Shown in pieces: positions 21,190 through 33,197 of a stretch of DNA of 64,000 nucleotides; the first letter of the stretch is position 1, and each line of letters starts with the position of its first letter. A program made the position numbers and the translations under genes. The DNA lies in NCBI GenBank assembly GCA_027922465.2, contig BQMF02000001.1:1178001-1242000 (forward strand), read 5' to 3'. The DNA comes from Turritopsis dohrnii. Taxonomy: Eukaryota > Cnidaria > Hydrozoa > Anthoathecata > Oceaniidae. Below the pieces are notes generated by a model that was given only the letters and a program-made list of their open reading frames with translations, made no database searches and was not told the DNA's origin.

Positions 21190-24047
21190 TTTGTGTATCA
21201 ACTAAACAGTTTATATGTAGTAAAAAAAGCACTCTGATCTTTATCCAAAACCAAATCTATTTCTAATTACCAAAACAAATCATCAAGTTTTCGATATAAA
21301 TGCTTTGTGTCGATTCATCTACTCAAACATCTTAATTATGTACGTCTAATGCCCTACACACACCATAAACTTCTTATTCGTGTAAATTCTTAAGAGTTTT
21401 TTCTTTTATTTTTTTATAGTGCACGAAAAATATAAAAAGTAGTGTGTGAGGACGCAGCGACAGTTGTGCTAACACAAGATTTTTTCATAAAAAATGTGTA
21501 ATGTATCAGCATCGATATTGCTAAGTTTTTATAAAAACAGCTCTGGAGTATTCTTAGTGTATTGTAAGCACTATGTATCAGCATTGACTATAATGAAAAG
21601 ACGAGATTTCTGCTTTGATTCGATCAGACATGTGGATGAAAGCGCTGTTACACGTTTTTTTTTTATAAGCAACCAAGGTCAGACGTTAGTAGTAATGTTG
21701 CTTTAAAAATGACCATTTTTTAATAGTAATGTTGCTTAATTTGTTGCTAAGCATTAATTGAAAAAATATGTGTTTCCAGTCTTGAAATTGTTTCTGTAAG
21801 TTTAGTATCTAAGTAAATAGTGTAGGACATAGTACTGCAATCTAGTGTAACCATCTAGTGTAACAATTTTAAGAAATGTGCTGTAGCTATGCCAGTGCTG
21901 CATCATTTCAAAATTTCATGTTGCTAATTTATCTAAGATTCTTGTAGTACTGTTGCTTAAATTTTAGAGAAAATTTACTAGTGTTGCTTATAAACGTGTT
22001 GCTTATATAAAAAAAAACGTGTACTTTATTCGACTGACCCTGAATAAGCTTGAATCTTTTTTATACATCTGAATGTTGTCATAATATTCTCGTGTCTATA
22101 CCTAATGGGATGAATCCTCAAACAAATCCAGAATTCATTTTTGAAACTCATTTATTTTCCAAAATAGTATGAAATAATCAAGATGTTTGTTTTGAAAAAG
22201 CCACAGGCGTTATGGTTGCTTTTGAGTAAAAAAAGGTATTTTGTTTTCTTGAAGATCAGGCTTATGGAATTTTAGCAAAAACTGCCAATACACCAAGTAT
22301 CAATACTCAAAGGTATGATCATGGGATATGAAGCAAATACTTCGGCTCAGCACAGTCTTACGATATTCTTAGCTTGGTTAATCGTTACGTTCATTTATGT
22401 TGTTATTAAGTCGTAATGTGAATAGGCCTTTGCTAAAAACAACAAAAGTTGAGCTGTTTCAATCAAAAATGAATTTCAGAAAACTATTGATGCTGCAGAC
22501 AAATTTACGAAAGGATAAGTGCATTGATTATTGAAATATTTCGGAAATTAGAATATACAAAAATGTCCTTTACGCCATTTCCTTGCTGGCATGATGTTTT
22601 CCACGAATATGGTTTGTTTTGAAGGCTGACGTTTAGAGGTCATGTCGATCTAATTTTTAAAAAGGACCTTATAGAATAATGAAAATAGTGAAGAGAGAAG
22701 GAAAACAGACGAAGCAATCAGAAAATAAGGCACATGTTGTTGTTTGTACTTTTGTTAGATTAGAAAGCTACTGTTTCAACAGGATTTCATCCACTTTGAA
22801 TGGATTTCATCCCCTTTGAATTTTCTTCAGTGAAATATTTTCTGACAAAAATATTTTTTGAGACAACAATAAAAAGTTTCATTAGCCAATAATAACATTG
22901 TTCTTTTTTTTAAATTCAAGAAATGCCAAATGAAAATCGGCCTCTATTAGTGCTGTTAGAATCGCGACCACTTGCTGTTAATCAATTAACATATCTCAAT
23001 TAAAACAGTGTAATCCCGTCTTAGGAGACAAAAGGGTGATGTGTCCTTCTTTATTCCGATATTTCCCGATCTTTATGTTAATCAAATCTATGATAAATGG
23101 TTTGTATCGTGACTAACAAGACAAAACAGTTTTTAAGCTATTATTGAACATATGGCTTTTTCGTAGTAGTTGAATTTAAACAACCTTTCCATGTGTTTCA
23201 ACCCTTTTTGATTAGGCAAGTGGGGCCACGGAGCTACTTAATGATCATGCTTGGGAGATAAAAGACAAGTCTGCTTATAAAGATACATAGTTCTAAGTTC
23301 TAAGTTTCCTACTTGCCCTCGCTATCGTGGAGTGTGTGGTTAACACAGATAGATAGACAGACAGATAGTTGTTACCAGGGAGTGTTTTCTATGACCTCGA
23401 CCTTACTTTATAGAAATCCAGTTGCAATTTCGATGTCTGAAAAGGTAGTTCTAATTGTTGATATGTCACTGGACACTCCCTTTTGATGCGCTTGTTGTTT
23501 CACAGTAATAACTTGATTTATATATCGAATTGAAGAATGTTGATAAAAGTGCAGATAAAAACGAAGAACCAGTTGTTGCAAAGTATCTTTGTTTGGAAAA
23601 ATATTAGATTGGAATAGATCTATTCCAATCCGGGAAGGTATAAACACAATGTATCAACGAATGTCATTTCAACGAATGCCATTTTAAAATAGCGCATCGT
23701 TAATCGTTTCAAATGGGAGCCAGCTATTACCCTGAACAATAAAATAGATAAAGCACGAAGATCAATCTTCCCGTTAGAAGTCGTAAGGCTGTCTTGATGA
23801 AAGTCGGGATAAATAAGAAACCAAACTTTTATGTATCTCAGATAAATAGATATTTTTCAACAAATCTGTCCAGTGAGAATGCGCCTCCATCGTAGAATAA
23901 AGCAATCCATGGACACGTCAACGACTCGCTACGATGTTTAGATATGAATGTTTTGTATAAATTAGGTGTGATTCGAGCCCAATCCCATTATGTGCTTTAT
24001 AAAAGAGCCAGTTCTTCATTTGCCGTTTGTTGTTGAATTCAACGCGT
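21190..24047. other. Intergenic region upstream of the receptor gene
   Basis: It contains a dispersed repeat copy (21661-22010) and a short AGAT/AGAC run near 23345. The promoter of the receptor should lie just right of 21189; no motif stands out. The other open frames are short and AT-driven. Confidence 0.5.
21661..22010. repeat. Dispersed GTTGCTT-rich repeat, copy 1
   Basis: It begins TTTTATAAGCAACCAAGG and ends with GTTGCTTATAAA and GTTGCTTATATAAA, which are inverted relative to the start. A second copy at 58074-58470 shares the start, the middle (CATCATTTCAAAATTTCATG) and the end. The inverted ends suggest a MITE; non-coding. Confidence 0.8.
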
Positions 24048-24797
24048 CTAAAATTTTCTAAATAAGGCAGACAGTGATAGTCTTCTGCCCTTTGTTTTCT
24101 CAATTTCGTGAACGGTTTCGAGGTCGTCTGCCCAAGAAATTGACCTTCTTTGTCTCGGACCAACTTCTTTCAATTCTGATAGTGATTGTATCTTGTCTGG
24201 TTTAGTAGTAGACATTATAGGTATTTGAGAGTCTAATGAGTAGCGTGGTCGAGCCAAGCAACTCTTCAGCATGATTTTCATATCCTTTTCTTCGTCTTCA
24301 CTTATGTCGGTATACAAATCGAAAGAACTTGACGTCAGTCGATTCTTTGTCGCAGCGAAGTTAATATCAAAGGTGCCATTTCCCGATATCTGGTTGTTAT
24401 TGTTGTATGCATCTAGGTTATTTATATCGGTCGGCGCCCGGCTTATTGGACCTTCACTATGAAAAGCTTTATCGTCCAACGTTAATGAGCTTAGGCCTAA
24501 ATTTACGTCATCATAAGGTGCTACGTTAATCAATGTTACGTCATCGGGCGACGCAACCTCTATAACGCCAGTCAAGTATGCAGGTGAGATATCCGAATTA
24601 ACTTCGTTTAACTTTTTGTTGAGATTACTTTTATTAGGACTTCCATTTCTTGCGTTTTTCTCGAAAGCAGTGTCACCCGGCAGGTGGTTGTAAGTGCCGC
24701 TACCAATATTGTGTATTTGTTTTTCTGAAACCGAAGCGGCTTCTTCCGTCTCACAAACAATATCCAAGGTTCGTTTTCTTGTCCGTAACCACGACAT
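24048..24797 (-). CDS. Uncharacterised 249-residue protein with a PP1-docking-like motif
   Basis: A single open exon runs from ATG at 24797 to TAG at 24048. I do not recognise the family. The protein is hydrophilic, low in cysteine, with no signal peptide or membrane segment, so it is likely cytosolic or nuclear. The first two thirds are Asn/Ser/Asp-rich and probably disordered, including an acidic patch SEDEEKDMK (166-174). Near the C terminus RRSISWADDLETVHEIE contains RSISW (218-222), which fits the RVxF pattern used to bind protein phosphatase 1. The same stretch (RQRRSIS) and the later GRRLSLS (237-243) fit basophilic kinase sites. A role as a phosphatase-targeting or regulated scaffold protein is inference. 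Length and codon use argue that the frame is real; extra exons cannot be excluded. Confidence 0.7.
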   Translation of the reverse strand: MSWLRTRKRTLDIVCETEEAASVSEKQIHNIGSGTYNHLPGDTAFEKNARNGSPNKSNLNKKLNEVNSDISPAYLTGVIEVASPDDVTLINVAPYDDVNLGLSSLTLDDKAFHSEGPISRAPTDINNLDAYNNNNQISGNGTFDINFAATKNRLTSSSFDLYTDISEDEEKDMKIMLKSCLARPRYSLDSQIPIMSTTKPDKIQSLSELKEVGPRQRRSISWADDLETVHEIEKTKGRRLSLSALFRKF

Positions 24798-26057
24798 TTG
24801 CGCCGGCTAATTTCTCTGTAGCATCCTTTTCGTCTGCTTCGAATTTGGTCTTCACACGATTCAAACGTGATGATACTTTAGAGAATTTGCCCTGCTTTAA
24901 CTATTGTCTACTAGAAACGCAAAATATACTTTTAGAGTTTTGGAGTTTCTGTCTTAATGCGAAACAAAGAAAAAAAAGCAAACGAAAAAAGAAAATGAAT
25001 AAACAAAATAAATATATGAACAGAAAATCGAAAGTATTTAGTTTCTATCGTTGATGTTATGATCATGGGATCAATTTTGCTTCAAATGGTTTCCTGTAAC
25101 AAGAGGGCACGAAACTCTAACTTTAGACAACACGAAATTTTTGCCCCATTCACAAAAATCCCTGGAATTTCGAATTGTTTTCGATGAGGATTTGCTTGAT
25201 GTATTGCCGTACGAACGACTAGTGTATTCTTAATAGAAACTTTGCACAGAACTTGTCTTTAAAAACAAAATGGTGTCGCACATTATGGATTACAATTGGA
25301 ATACTTGACCTTATTGCACTATTTATTAGCCAATGAAGACAACAACAACATATGAGGGAAAAGCACTATTCCAACAAAGTTTTTTCTCTAACATAAAGTC
25401 CACGAATTAATAAAATATGTGTAAACAATCTTATGAAAGCAAGCTGCTCTTCTGGGTCTTTCTACAATCACGAAAAAGTACGAGAGAAAAATGTAGTAAT
25501 GAAAAAAATACAATAACGTTTTTCAAGATATTCGGAAAAAACATTATCCACTCTTTTTCTTTTTTTCTTTCCCATTTTCTTTTCATGTTGTAAATTTATT
25601 AGTTATAAAGAAAAGTTTTCTGTCGTCCCAGTGTTAAAAAAGAGCAATTTACTGTGTTACTTATCGTTATAGAAAAGACCATCTGCAGGCAAAACAATAA
25701 ATAAATAAAATATGAATAACGTCTCTCTTTACTTTTCAAATTTCTTTTTTCTTTTTATCAAATTCCGTAAAATAGAAACACTTTGAAATGGATAAAGATG
25801 AATTATTAAGAGCAAATCTCGTTGTTGAATCAGTTAGCAAAAAGCACAAAGAAAATCAAGAGGGACCTCTGACTCGTGACCACACACGGGTGCCACGCTT
25901 AACCGCACGCGTGTACTGAGTCATTGTATTATTTTGATATGGGATATCGAGGTAATTGCTACGTCATTGCCAATCCAGTAGGTGAGGTCTTAGATGGGAT
26001 TTGCGCTTTCTTTTTTGTCGAAAAGCCAACAAATAAATAAATGAATGCGGTATAGGA

Positions 26058-26132
26058 AAAGATAACACCCTTAAAGATAACACCCTTAAAGATAACACCC
26101 TTAAAGATAACACCCTTAAAGATAACACCCTT
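26058..26132 (+). repeat. 15-bp tandem repeat, 5 copies
   Basis: The unit AAAGATAACACCCTT is repeated five times without change. The perfect identity suggests recent expansion. Confidence 0.98.
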
Positions 26133-26699
26133 CAAGACATTTCTTTAGTTTGTCAGGGTTTTTTTCTTTTATAAAACGCCCTCTACAACGTGAAAACATA
26201 AAAAAGCTTGAAGAAAACGTTTTTGCTGTTGTAAGAACAGATTCATTGTACTGATCTCACTGTTTCATTTGGGCCGATATATGATGTACAAATTTCACTA
26301 AGTGGAATATCCCACTTGTGCATTGTTTCATATAAATTCCGCGGGAAATTTGAATCAAGTTCAGTTTTTGAGCTGCTGAAAATTTGCCCAAAACAATGAT
26401 GATTAGTTTTGACAAAATCAACATCAATTCTTAACGCCTTTCTCTCTTCACGCCCGCTCTCTTGAGAAATTAAATTATTTCGTTGATCCAATCATAAAAA
26501 TTTTTTGAGCGTCGATTACCAATCAACTTTAAGACTGTGCTTCAAAAAGTTAGATCGCATTATAAATTATTTCAGTTTGTGCTAGATCTTAGCGTTGTTT
26601 CCCCTATCGCAAATAATGTAAACAGAATTTCTTCGCGTATTCAGCATTACTGCCGAATGTTTGGGGGGATCCGAGTCAGCGCACGCGCATTTTGACTCG

Positions 26700-26707
26700 T
26701 ATATAAG
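26700..26707 (+). promoter_or_regulatory. TATA-box-like sequence
   Basis: TATATAAG follows a locally GC-richer stretch (GTCAGCGCACGCGCATTTTG). It lies about 125 bases upstream of the small frame at 26826, a spacing that would allow a start near 26730 and a 5' leader of roughly 100 bases. Without transcript data this is only suggestive. Confidence 0.35.
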
Positions 26708-26825
26708 TCGGATTTGGTTCACAAACAATCCTCGTTTGAGAATCTCAAGCTTTTCCGTTTTCGTCGAACTGAAGAATTTGTCAGCTTTTCCGAACTGAAT
26801 TGTCTGTAAAGATCTGAAATCAATA

Positions 26826-26951
26826 ATGATCATGAAAGTAGTATATTGCCTAATATTGATGTTTTTAATGACGAAGCACAAAGTGAACAATCCACAATCG
26901 AAAACAAGAAACAAAAAGAAAAATTGGAATAAAATTATTCAACAAAGTTAA
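26826..26951 (+). CDS. Possible 41-residue secreted basic peptide
   Basis: From ATG to TAA the frame encodes a short hydrophobic N terminus (VVYCLILMFLM) that could be a signal peptide, followed by a Lys/Asn/Gln-rich basic stretch (KTRNKKKNWNK). It is unrecognised. The TATA-like site upstream is the main reason to list it. It could equally be chance in AT-rich DNA or the first exon of something longer. Confidence 0.2.
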   Translation: MIMKVVYCLILMFLMTKHKVNNPQSKTRNKKKNWNKIIQQS

Positions 26952-27250
26952 CTGTAACAAATCAACTTTACATGTACAATGACGTATCATCAAATTTACC
27001 AAGACGTTGACACCTGAAGATCCTACTTGTGATGATGGTAAACATGAACCTAGACTAATGTCTTCATTTATATTTTGGCGATTGTTCTTGGAGATGAAGT
27101 GTTGAAGATTTTGTGTTGTAATGATTATTAATAAACAGGAACAAACAGGAACTCCGAGTTGTTGTCATCATCTTAGTATTTTCATTGACTATAAGTATGA
27201 TGATTTATTTAATATCAAGCAACAACAAATCATTTAAACATCCATCAGCA

Positions 27251-27376
27251 ATGTTTTTATTACTGCTCATCACCATGTCTAGCTTCATCTACAACACTCA
27301 GCCTCGCTTTCATGTTTACGCAAAAAGATTCGGGGAAGGTGTATTCAATGAACATCCAAGAGAAACTAGCGTTTAA
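27251..27376 (+). CDS. Possible 41-residue secreted peptide or exon
   Basis: Starting at MFLLLLITMSSFIY, the frame has a signal-peptide-like start, then QPRFHVYAKRFGEG and a short acidic end. The KRFG could in principle be processed to an RFamide, but there is only one copy and no flanking dibasic repeats, so a neuropeptide call is not supported. The frame also stays open upstream to ATGs near 27197. Chance is a real alternative. Confidence 0.18.
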   Translation: MFLLLLITMSSFIYNTQPRFHVYAKRFGEGVFNEHPRETSV

Positions 27377-28261
27377 GCTAGCTAATCCTCTGCTATTCAC
27401 AAGTATGGCTAATCATGTTTTGTTTTTTATACGAACGAATTTGTATGTCATTCAAAAACGCGTTATTATGTCAATTATATAATGTGGGAATGTGACTTTA
27501 AAAACTTCCATGACGATAAATCTACCGTATCAAATTTCGTTGGTTTCGAAACGTCTTCTTGATAAATAAATTAAATGTGCTTGACAGATGCATTTTATTG
27601 CTTGATACCGGTTCAAAGATAGCTGCATATCAAGGTATGAAAATTTCCTTTTCGACTTAGCATTTAATGGTCCTGTTTGTGAAATCGAGTGATTAATCGA
27701 ATGCACATAACACCATCTTTCAAATTTTTTTTATTACTGACAAAATGGAGAAATGATAATATCGAATAACAATCATGGGTCAGTATGTTTTTTAACAAGC
27801 GAATGGTTCACAACTTCTTAATTCGTGATAGTGAACACAGTTCGGAAGGTTTAGTGATGGGTTTCGGGATCACTATTCCGATTTTCAACAGAGAAACATA
27901 GGAACGTTTTCTTGCGGTATGGACTTTCCACATAATGTTGTCGAATCGAAGGTATTCTTTTGGTTATTCAAAGAAATGACAGTTTCGTAAAATGTTCTTA
28001 TTTGAATATATTTGCATTACTACTTCAAACCCAAAACATTACTTAAATTCTGTTATAATTACAACTCCAAAGGATCACATTTAGCAGTGACTTTCGCGTC
28101 AGATAATAAAACGTCGTGACATTTTTTATTTTGTATTAAATTTTAAATACCTGAAATTTGACTGAAAATGATGCTAGTAATACCCAGTCCTCTGATAAAT
28201 CCATCCGAATTAACAATGGGAACCATCTGTCTTTGTGTAGGCTGATATAACGGAAGTTGTA

Positions 28262-31200
28262 ATGGCTGATGCTACCGAAACCAGTGAAGGTAGGGTTAAT
28301 ACATTATATCACATTAGATATATCCTCATTATCATGCTCTAGTCTTTACAGATTTATCAAAAGGCAAGGGGTGTCCTGAGTAAAATCAGAGTGGCTTTTT
28401 TAGATAATACATTATCAAAAATGATTGTATGAAGGCTTGTAGCTATTAACTGTTCTTAGAATTATATCGAAGTTTATCATGGAAACTTGTCGCTTCATAT
28501 CTATTAACATAAAATAATGTTTTCAATGACGCTATTGCTTTAATAAGATTCTTAGAATAACTGTACGTATTTTTATAGAATAACATTAAAGACACGTTTT
28601 TGTTTCGGGGAAGTTTTATCTTCTACAGCTAAGGCTGTTAGTGATATATAAAGACTTTTATCAAAACTTTTATCAAATTTTTCGAAAACCCGAAAATGAC
28701 CTCCACCTGGTTCTAGGTTATTGGATGATTTTTGATAATGAAAATTATCATATCGGAACGATGTCGTGTACCATAGTTTGGAAAACATTTTGACGTTTGA
28801 AATCGGGAAAATCGGGAAGGTATATTAGAGGCCGTGTTCAATTAGGAAAAGCCGTTATAAACATTTCCTCAATAATTTCCACACTGAGTTTATTTGACGT
28901 TTTTTTACCGGAGAGTGTGTGTAGATGACGCATGTTCAAGTCAGTCATAACGAAAGTCAGTTATAACTGTATATAACAGCGGACTCTCGATATAACGAAC
29001 TACCAATTTTGCCTAAATCATTTTAAATCTTGTAACCCTTTCGAACAAAATGCTTTAAATTTGTACTTTCAGCTAGGAAAGTAATTTGTACTTTCAGTTC
29101 GAATAAACACGAAACAGTCAGTGATTTTCCTCTTGTTTCCTACGCCCACGTCGAAACAGTATTTTCATATTCCTCTGCAATGCTCTTGTTTGTAAATTTT
29201 CTGCAGGGCTTTATATTTATCTGTTATGGAGATATTTTCATCTCCAAAGTATATGTTTAGATTCGAATGGTCTGATTCGAAGCGTTTGATTTAATCTGAA
29301 TCATAAATTTCAATCTACACGGTGCAAAAATTGTTTTTGTTATTTTTTGTAGCATTTATTACTTTGAGTTCGCTATATCGGAGGTTCGTTATATAGAAAG
29401 GATTTAAAAGAGTTTCTTAAGGCAAAATCCAAAGGGAATGGACTTTGGTTCGTTATATCGGGATGTTCGCTATATCGGGGGTTCGTTATATCTAGAGTCC
29501 ACTGTATATATTATTTCAAGAAAAATGATAAATTTGTAATTTTTAGTGTTTCGAGGGTAGTTAAACAACCAAACTGTTTTCATCGTCATTTCTTTACTTC
29601 AAACTGTTTTTACGTACAAAATTCATAATTTTATTTAGTTTCAAAAGCCACTGAAGAATTAGCGAAAGTGACATTACAACATGGTAGATATATATTTTGT
29701 TTGTAATTATATAAACATTCTTTGTTTTATAAGAAACCGGTCCCTAAGAATCTAGTCACTGAAGCTTAGCAACGTATGAAAGCCGTATAGCCCAGCCTAT
29801 GTTAAGAAACTGAGAAAATATGGTCCTTGTGCTTATAAACCATTTCCGAATTCACGTTTGTAAGTCACATTTTGTCCGTACGGACCTAATTTTGGTGTGT
29901 TTCATTGTTTCCTAGCAATCGTTGAATAGTTACTCAAGTAAAAACCGCAGTGGGACAACTTGTAGCAATTATGAGATATAAACAAAGGTTCAGGAGCACA
30001 TTGTGATGAAGATCCTTTTACTTTTCTATTTTTAATTGGTCAATTCGCCCCCATGAATTTTGACTCTCCTTCTGCATCCGTCCCTGTAAACCATGCAGCA
30101 AAAAGGGATTTTGATTTGGAGGGAAGAAAAACTCGTTTTCCTGTAAACTCCTTTTTTGTTTTTCAAATCTGTACTTTGTTTATTTTATAAAGCACAGTCA
30201 AAGAAGAAATATTTGAAGGACTAAGTACTAAGTTCTATTTTGTTTTTCCTTTATCTCTATGACAAACCTTTTCCATTATAGACGAAGAAGATATTCAAAA
30301 GAAAATGGCATATTTTTTGCTCACCAAAAGATTCTATGGCAGAAGCAAGGAAGATGGAAAAAATTTCTGTTTCATTTTAACAGACTATGACGATGATGTA
30401 GAGCATATTTTCGGTGACCAAAGCAACAAATACGACTACCCTGTACTGGAGGTTGTCGAGAAATTCTACACGGACAAACAATCAATAAAAGAAGACATCC
30501 TTAAAGAATTGAATGAAACCCTCAAGAAACAAGGACAAGGCGGATTGCAATTTGGCGATGAAGATTTGAAAAAACACCCTTTTGAAAATATAGGTCAGGT
30601 TCATTGTCAGTTTCAGGAGTCCGCCCTGCGTTTATCGTAGTTATTTGATTAAGCGCCCCTCTTGAATAAGTGTAGGCACACGAGTCTTGGAAATTTCAAT
30701 AAGCCGACATATTCTTATTACCGCCCCATATTTTAATAAAAGAGCATAACATAATCATTCCGTTGGATATGCGTTCAAACGTTTTTCATTAATCGTTCCG
30801 AATGAAAAACGTTTTTTATAAAATGGATTTCCTCTCTGTATTGAAAGTTTCTTTCTATGTTTTATTTTCAAAAAATTGTTGAAAGAAATAACTACAAACA
30901 TTTAGGCAATTTTTAACCCTAAGCTTTCATATTCTATCCAAGAATCGCATAACCGCCCAGTGAGCCTTATCGGAATAGTTGCATGCTCGTATTTTAATAA
31001 GTTACCCAGTATTACGACTATGCAGTGTTAATTTGCATGGTTATACCATTTATAAAGCACAGCATTGAAATAAGAGATCTGACTGGGTTTCATTTCTACC
31101 TTGTGAAATTTTTTAAATGGTCTTGTTTTCTACCATCAATAAACTATTATAGCTAAAGTTGCTATTAACTCTACTATCAAGAAAGAGTTTTAGAACAACT

Positions 31201-31573
31201 TACTTTCTCCCATGATTTTTTCTCATGATATTTTTTTCATGTTTTTTTTTCTATTTTAGATTTCAGTAATGACATCGACCTAACGAAGCCTAAAAACAGA
31301 ATTCCAATCTTTAGAGAGGTTTCTACACTATGTGGCAGCAGTGCACGATTAATAGCGCATTTTCTTTTGGATTATCATGACATAGAAAGAATTGTTAGAA
31401 AAAACCCAGACAAAGTAGACACAACCTTGAAGGATGTTCTCGAAGCGTGGTACAATAGCTCAAAACCTTACAAATCATGGCCGTATTTGCGGGCCTTACT
31501 TTTATATTTCAAAAAGAAAGCAGTTGTTGACAAAATTGATGGCACCTTTGATACAGGAGACGGTCTTCGATAG
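28262..31573 (+). CDS. Death-domain protein, 4 exons
   Basis: Exons 28262-28289, 29639-29683, 30282-30593 and 31260-31573 join through three phase-1 introns into 232 residues, with good GT..AG sites. Residues about 145-222 show a death-domain pattern: an amphipathic start, ARLIAHFLLDYHDIERI, an Asp/Lys loop, DVLEAWYN, SWPYLRALLLYF and AVVDKI. Death domains form helical-bundle assemblies in apoptosis and innate immune signalling in the cytosol. The N-terminal 130 residues (FILTDYDDDVEHIFG, FYTDKQSIKEDILKEL) are unrecognised, without signal peptide or membrane helix. The first exon carries only 28 coding bases. Two features support the model: matching phases at every junction, and acceptors with pyrimidine tracts. 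The death-domain call is by pattern, so a distant DED or CARD relative remains possible. Confidence 0.75.
28976..29505. mobile_element. pogo/Tigger-like MITE in the death-domain gene intron
   Basis: The left end CAGCGGACTCTCGATATAAC and the right end, complement of CAGTGGACTCTAGATATAAC, are inverted with two mismatches. Subterminal GTTCGYTATATCG words repeat on the right (29370-29490). The ends fit the CAGTcgACTCtCG type seen in pogo-like Tc1/mariner elements (family recollection). It contains no transposase. Confidence 0.7.
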
Positions 31574-32110
31574 TAACTCAATCTCGTTTTATCAATTTTA
31601 TAAACATTAGTATGGGTAATCATATTCTTAATGGCTGATTATTGTGGAGAATTATCTGAGTCATAAAGTCGATTTTTAACGCATTGAAAATAATGTCAAT
31701 AGGTAATTTTTTGGATGTATTTTATCGATCTACGATAACGCATTTGCAGAACGTTTGTACCGGCTTGTCCAGGAATCGGTTAAGTATAGTTAGCTAGATT
31801 AAATTCGACACGACAAAAATTCACTCGTATCGCGTATATCTAAACCTACGCTATGCTGCCATGCCATGATCTCGCTTCCTTCACTTTGCTTTTTTTTCGG
31901 TTGATTATAGTGAAATTTCCGGGTTTTTTGTCATGAAAATGTTGGTTTAAGATATTATTGCTGATTTTAATGGCACATATTGACTGTCAAGTTTCTGCAA
32001 ATACCTCTTAACGCCCAGGGTGTATTTACAATGCGCCAGACCGAACCACAATTTAGGAAATAAAAGTCCCATCACCTGTATGCAATGCTTTGTTCAAAGA
32101 TTTTATCAAT

Positions 32111-32143
32111 CGTAACACATCGTAACACATCGTAACACATCGT
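32111..32143 (+). repeat. 10-bp tandem repeat, about 3 copies
   Basis: CGTAACACAT is repeated three times and followed by a partial copy. Confidence 0.9.
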
Positions 32144-32239
32144 AGCAACTATAATCTCCTAGCATTGCAGCAGGATATTTAACTTCATAATAGAAAATTC
32201 CTCAACGACAATATCCGAACTTTAATTTTCGAGAGAAGT

Positions 32240-32325
32240 TCAGTAAAGTCCTGCTATCTCGAACTCTCAATGGGCCGGATAAAAGTTTGGGATAACGAGA
32301 CTTCGAGACAACGAGAGTCAACTGT
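32240..32325. mobile_element. Solo end of a pogo-like element
   Basis: Read on the minus strand, the stretch begins ACAGTTGACTCTCGTTGTCT and contains a second, inward copy of the subterminal motif (GAGAGTTCGAGATAGCAGG). No partner end was found nearby. It supplies the last 24 codons of the minus-strand frame at 32254-32715. Confidence 0.55.
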
Positions 32326-32715
32326 ATTATAAAAAACATTCTTCTTATTATGGACCCAGCATGTTGAGTAGAGATTTTCACAGAATGAGAAATTCACGAC
32401 GGTAAAAAACTCCCACCGTGACTTAGTGTAAAGGTTTCCGAGAATTGATTCAATAGAATTAGCAAGTAGAGTAGGTTGGTGAGGGAGTTTGGTTTGTAAG
32501 ACTATTTGCTGATAAAAAGTTAATTTTTTACAGGTCTTGATGACCCATTCTGCAACTTGAAGCAAACGGACTTCAAACTTAATAGGACTCTCCTCCACAG
32601 AAGATATTGGATTCTCCTCCACAGTAATTCTTGAACTGTTCAAATCAAGTGCGAAATAATTGAAGAAACCGTGTAGGTGATTTTCGATGATTTGTCGAAC
32701 TTTGAGGCAATCCAT
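32254..32715 (-). CDS. Unrecognised 153-codon frame
   Basis: The frame opens MDCLKVRQIIENHLHG and stays open for 153 codons, long for this base composition. The N-terminal 125 residues look protein-like (VRLLQVAEWVIKTCKKLTF, LLANSIESILGNLY), while the C-terminal part is transposon-end sequence. It may be a gene fragment or exon captured beside a repeat, or chance. No domain is recognised and no splice partner was found. Confidence 0.25.
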   Translation of the reverse strand: MDCLKVRQIIENHLHGFFNYFALDLNSSRITVEENPISSVEESPIKFEVRLLQVAEWVIKTCKKLTFYQQIVLQTKLPHQPTLLANSIESILGNLYTKSRWEFFTVVNFSFCENLYSTCWVHNKKNVFYNTVDSRCLEVSLSQTFIRPIESSR

Positions 32716-33197
32716 AACACAAAATCATCAAATTCATGCAACCTTGCATCATCAAAGAGTTCCTAATAATAACGAGCACGCAAGGAAATCACTCCCTTGC
32801 GCTTATCAAATAAGGTATAGAAATTGTATGGGAAATAAATCAGGACATTAAATGATAAGGTCCAATTACAATGGATAATTAACGGCTCTCAGCTTTCTAG
32901 CTAAACTATCATGTTAAGAGCTGAATGCATTAAGAAAAAATGTTTATTGATTTGAAACTAACGAAAAATGAGCTATCAAAACCGTTAGCCTGTGTAACAA
33001 GGTGAAACGATACACAGATCCGCCCCTGTGAAATTGCGTGTTCACGAGGTGACATTTTCATATCTGTTGTTGTATGCTATCATGAAGTTTACAGTTAGAT
33101 AAAAAGGAAACATTCTTTGTTTTTCAATGATTTCAGCCCATCGTCTTCAATGTGAGTGAGGCACATAATAAACCGCACTTCCTACTAGCTATCTATC

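Larger units (their letters stand above)
24798..28261. other. Intergenic region with possible small secreted ORFs
   Basis: It holds a 15-bp tandem repeat (26058-26132), a TATA-like promoter (26700-26707) and two small frames with hydrophobic N termini (26826-26951 and 27251-27376). Nothing else is supported. Confidence 0.4.

Noticed and set aside
27251..27376. RFamide neuropeptide precursor.
   Set aside because: There is only one KRFG, without repeated units or convincing dibasic processing sites.
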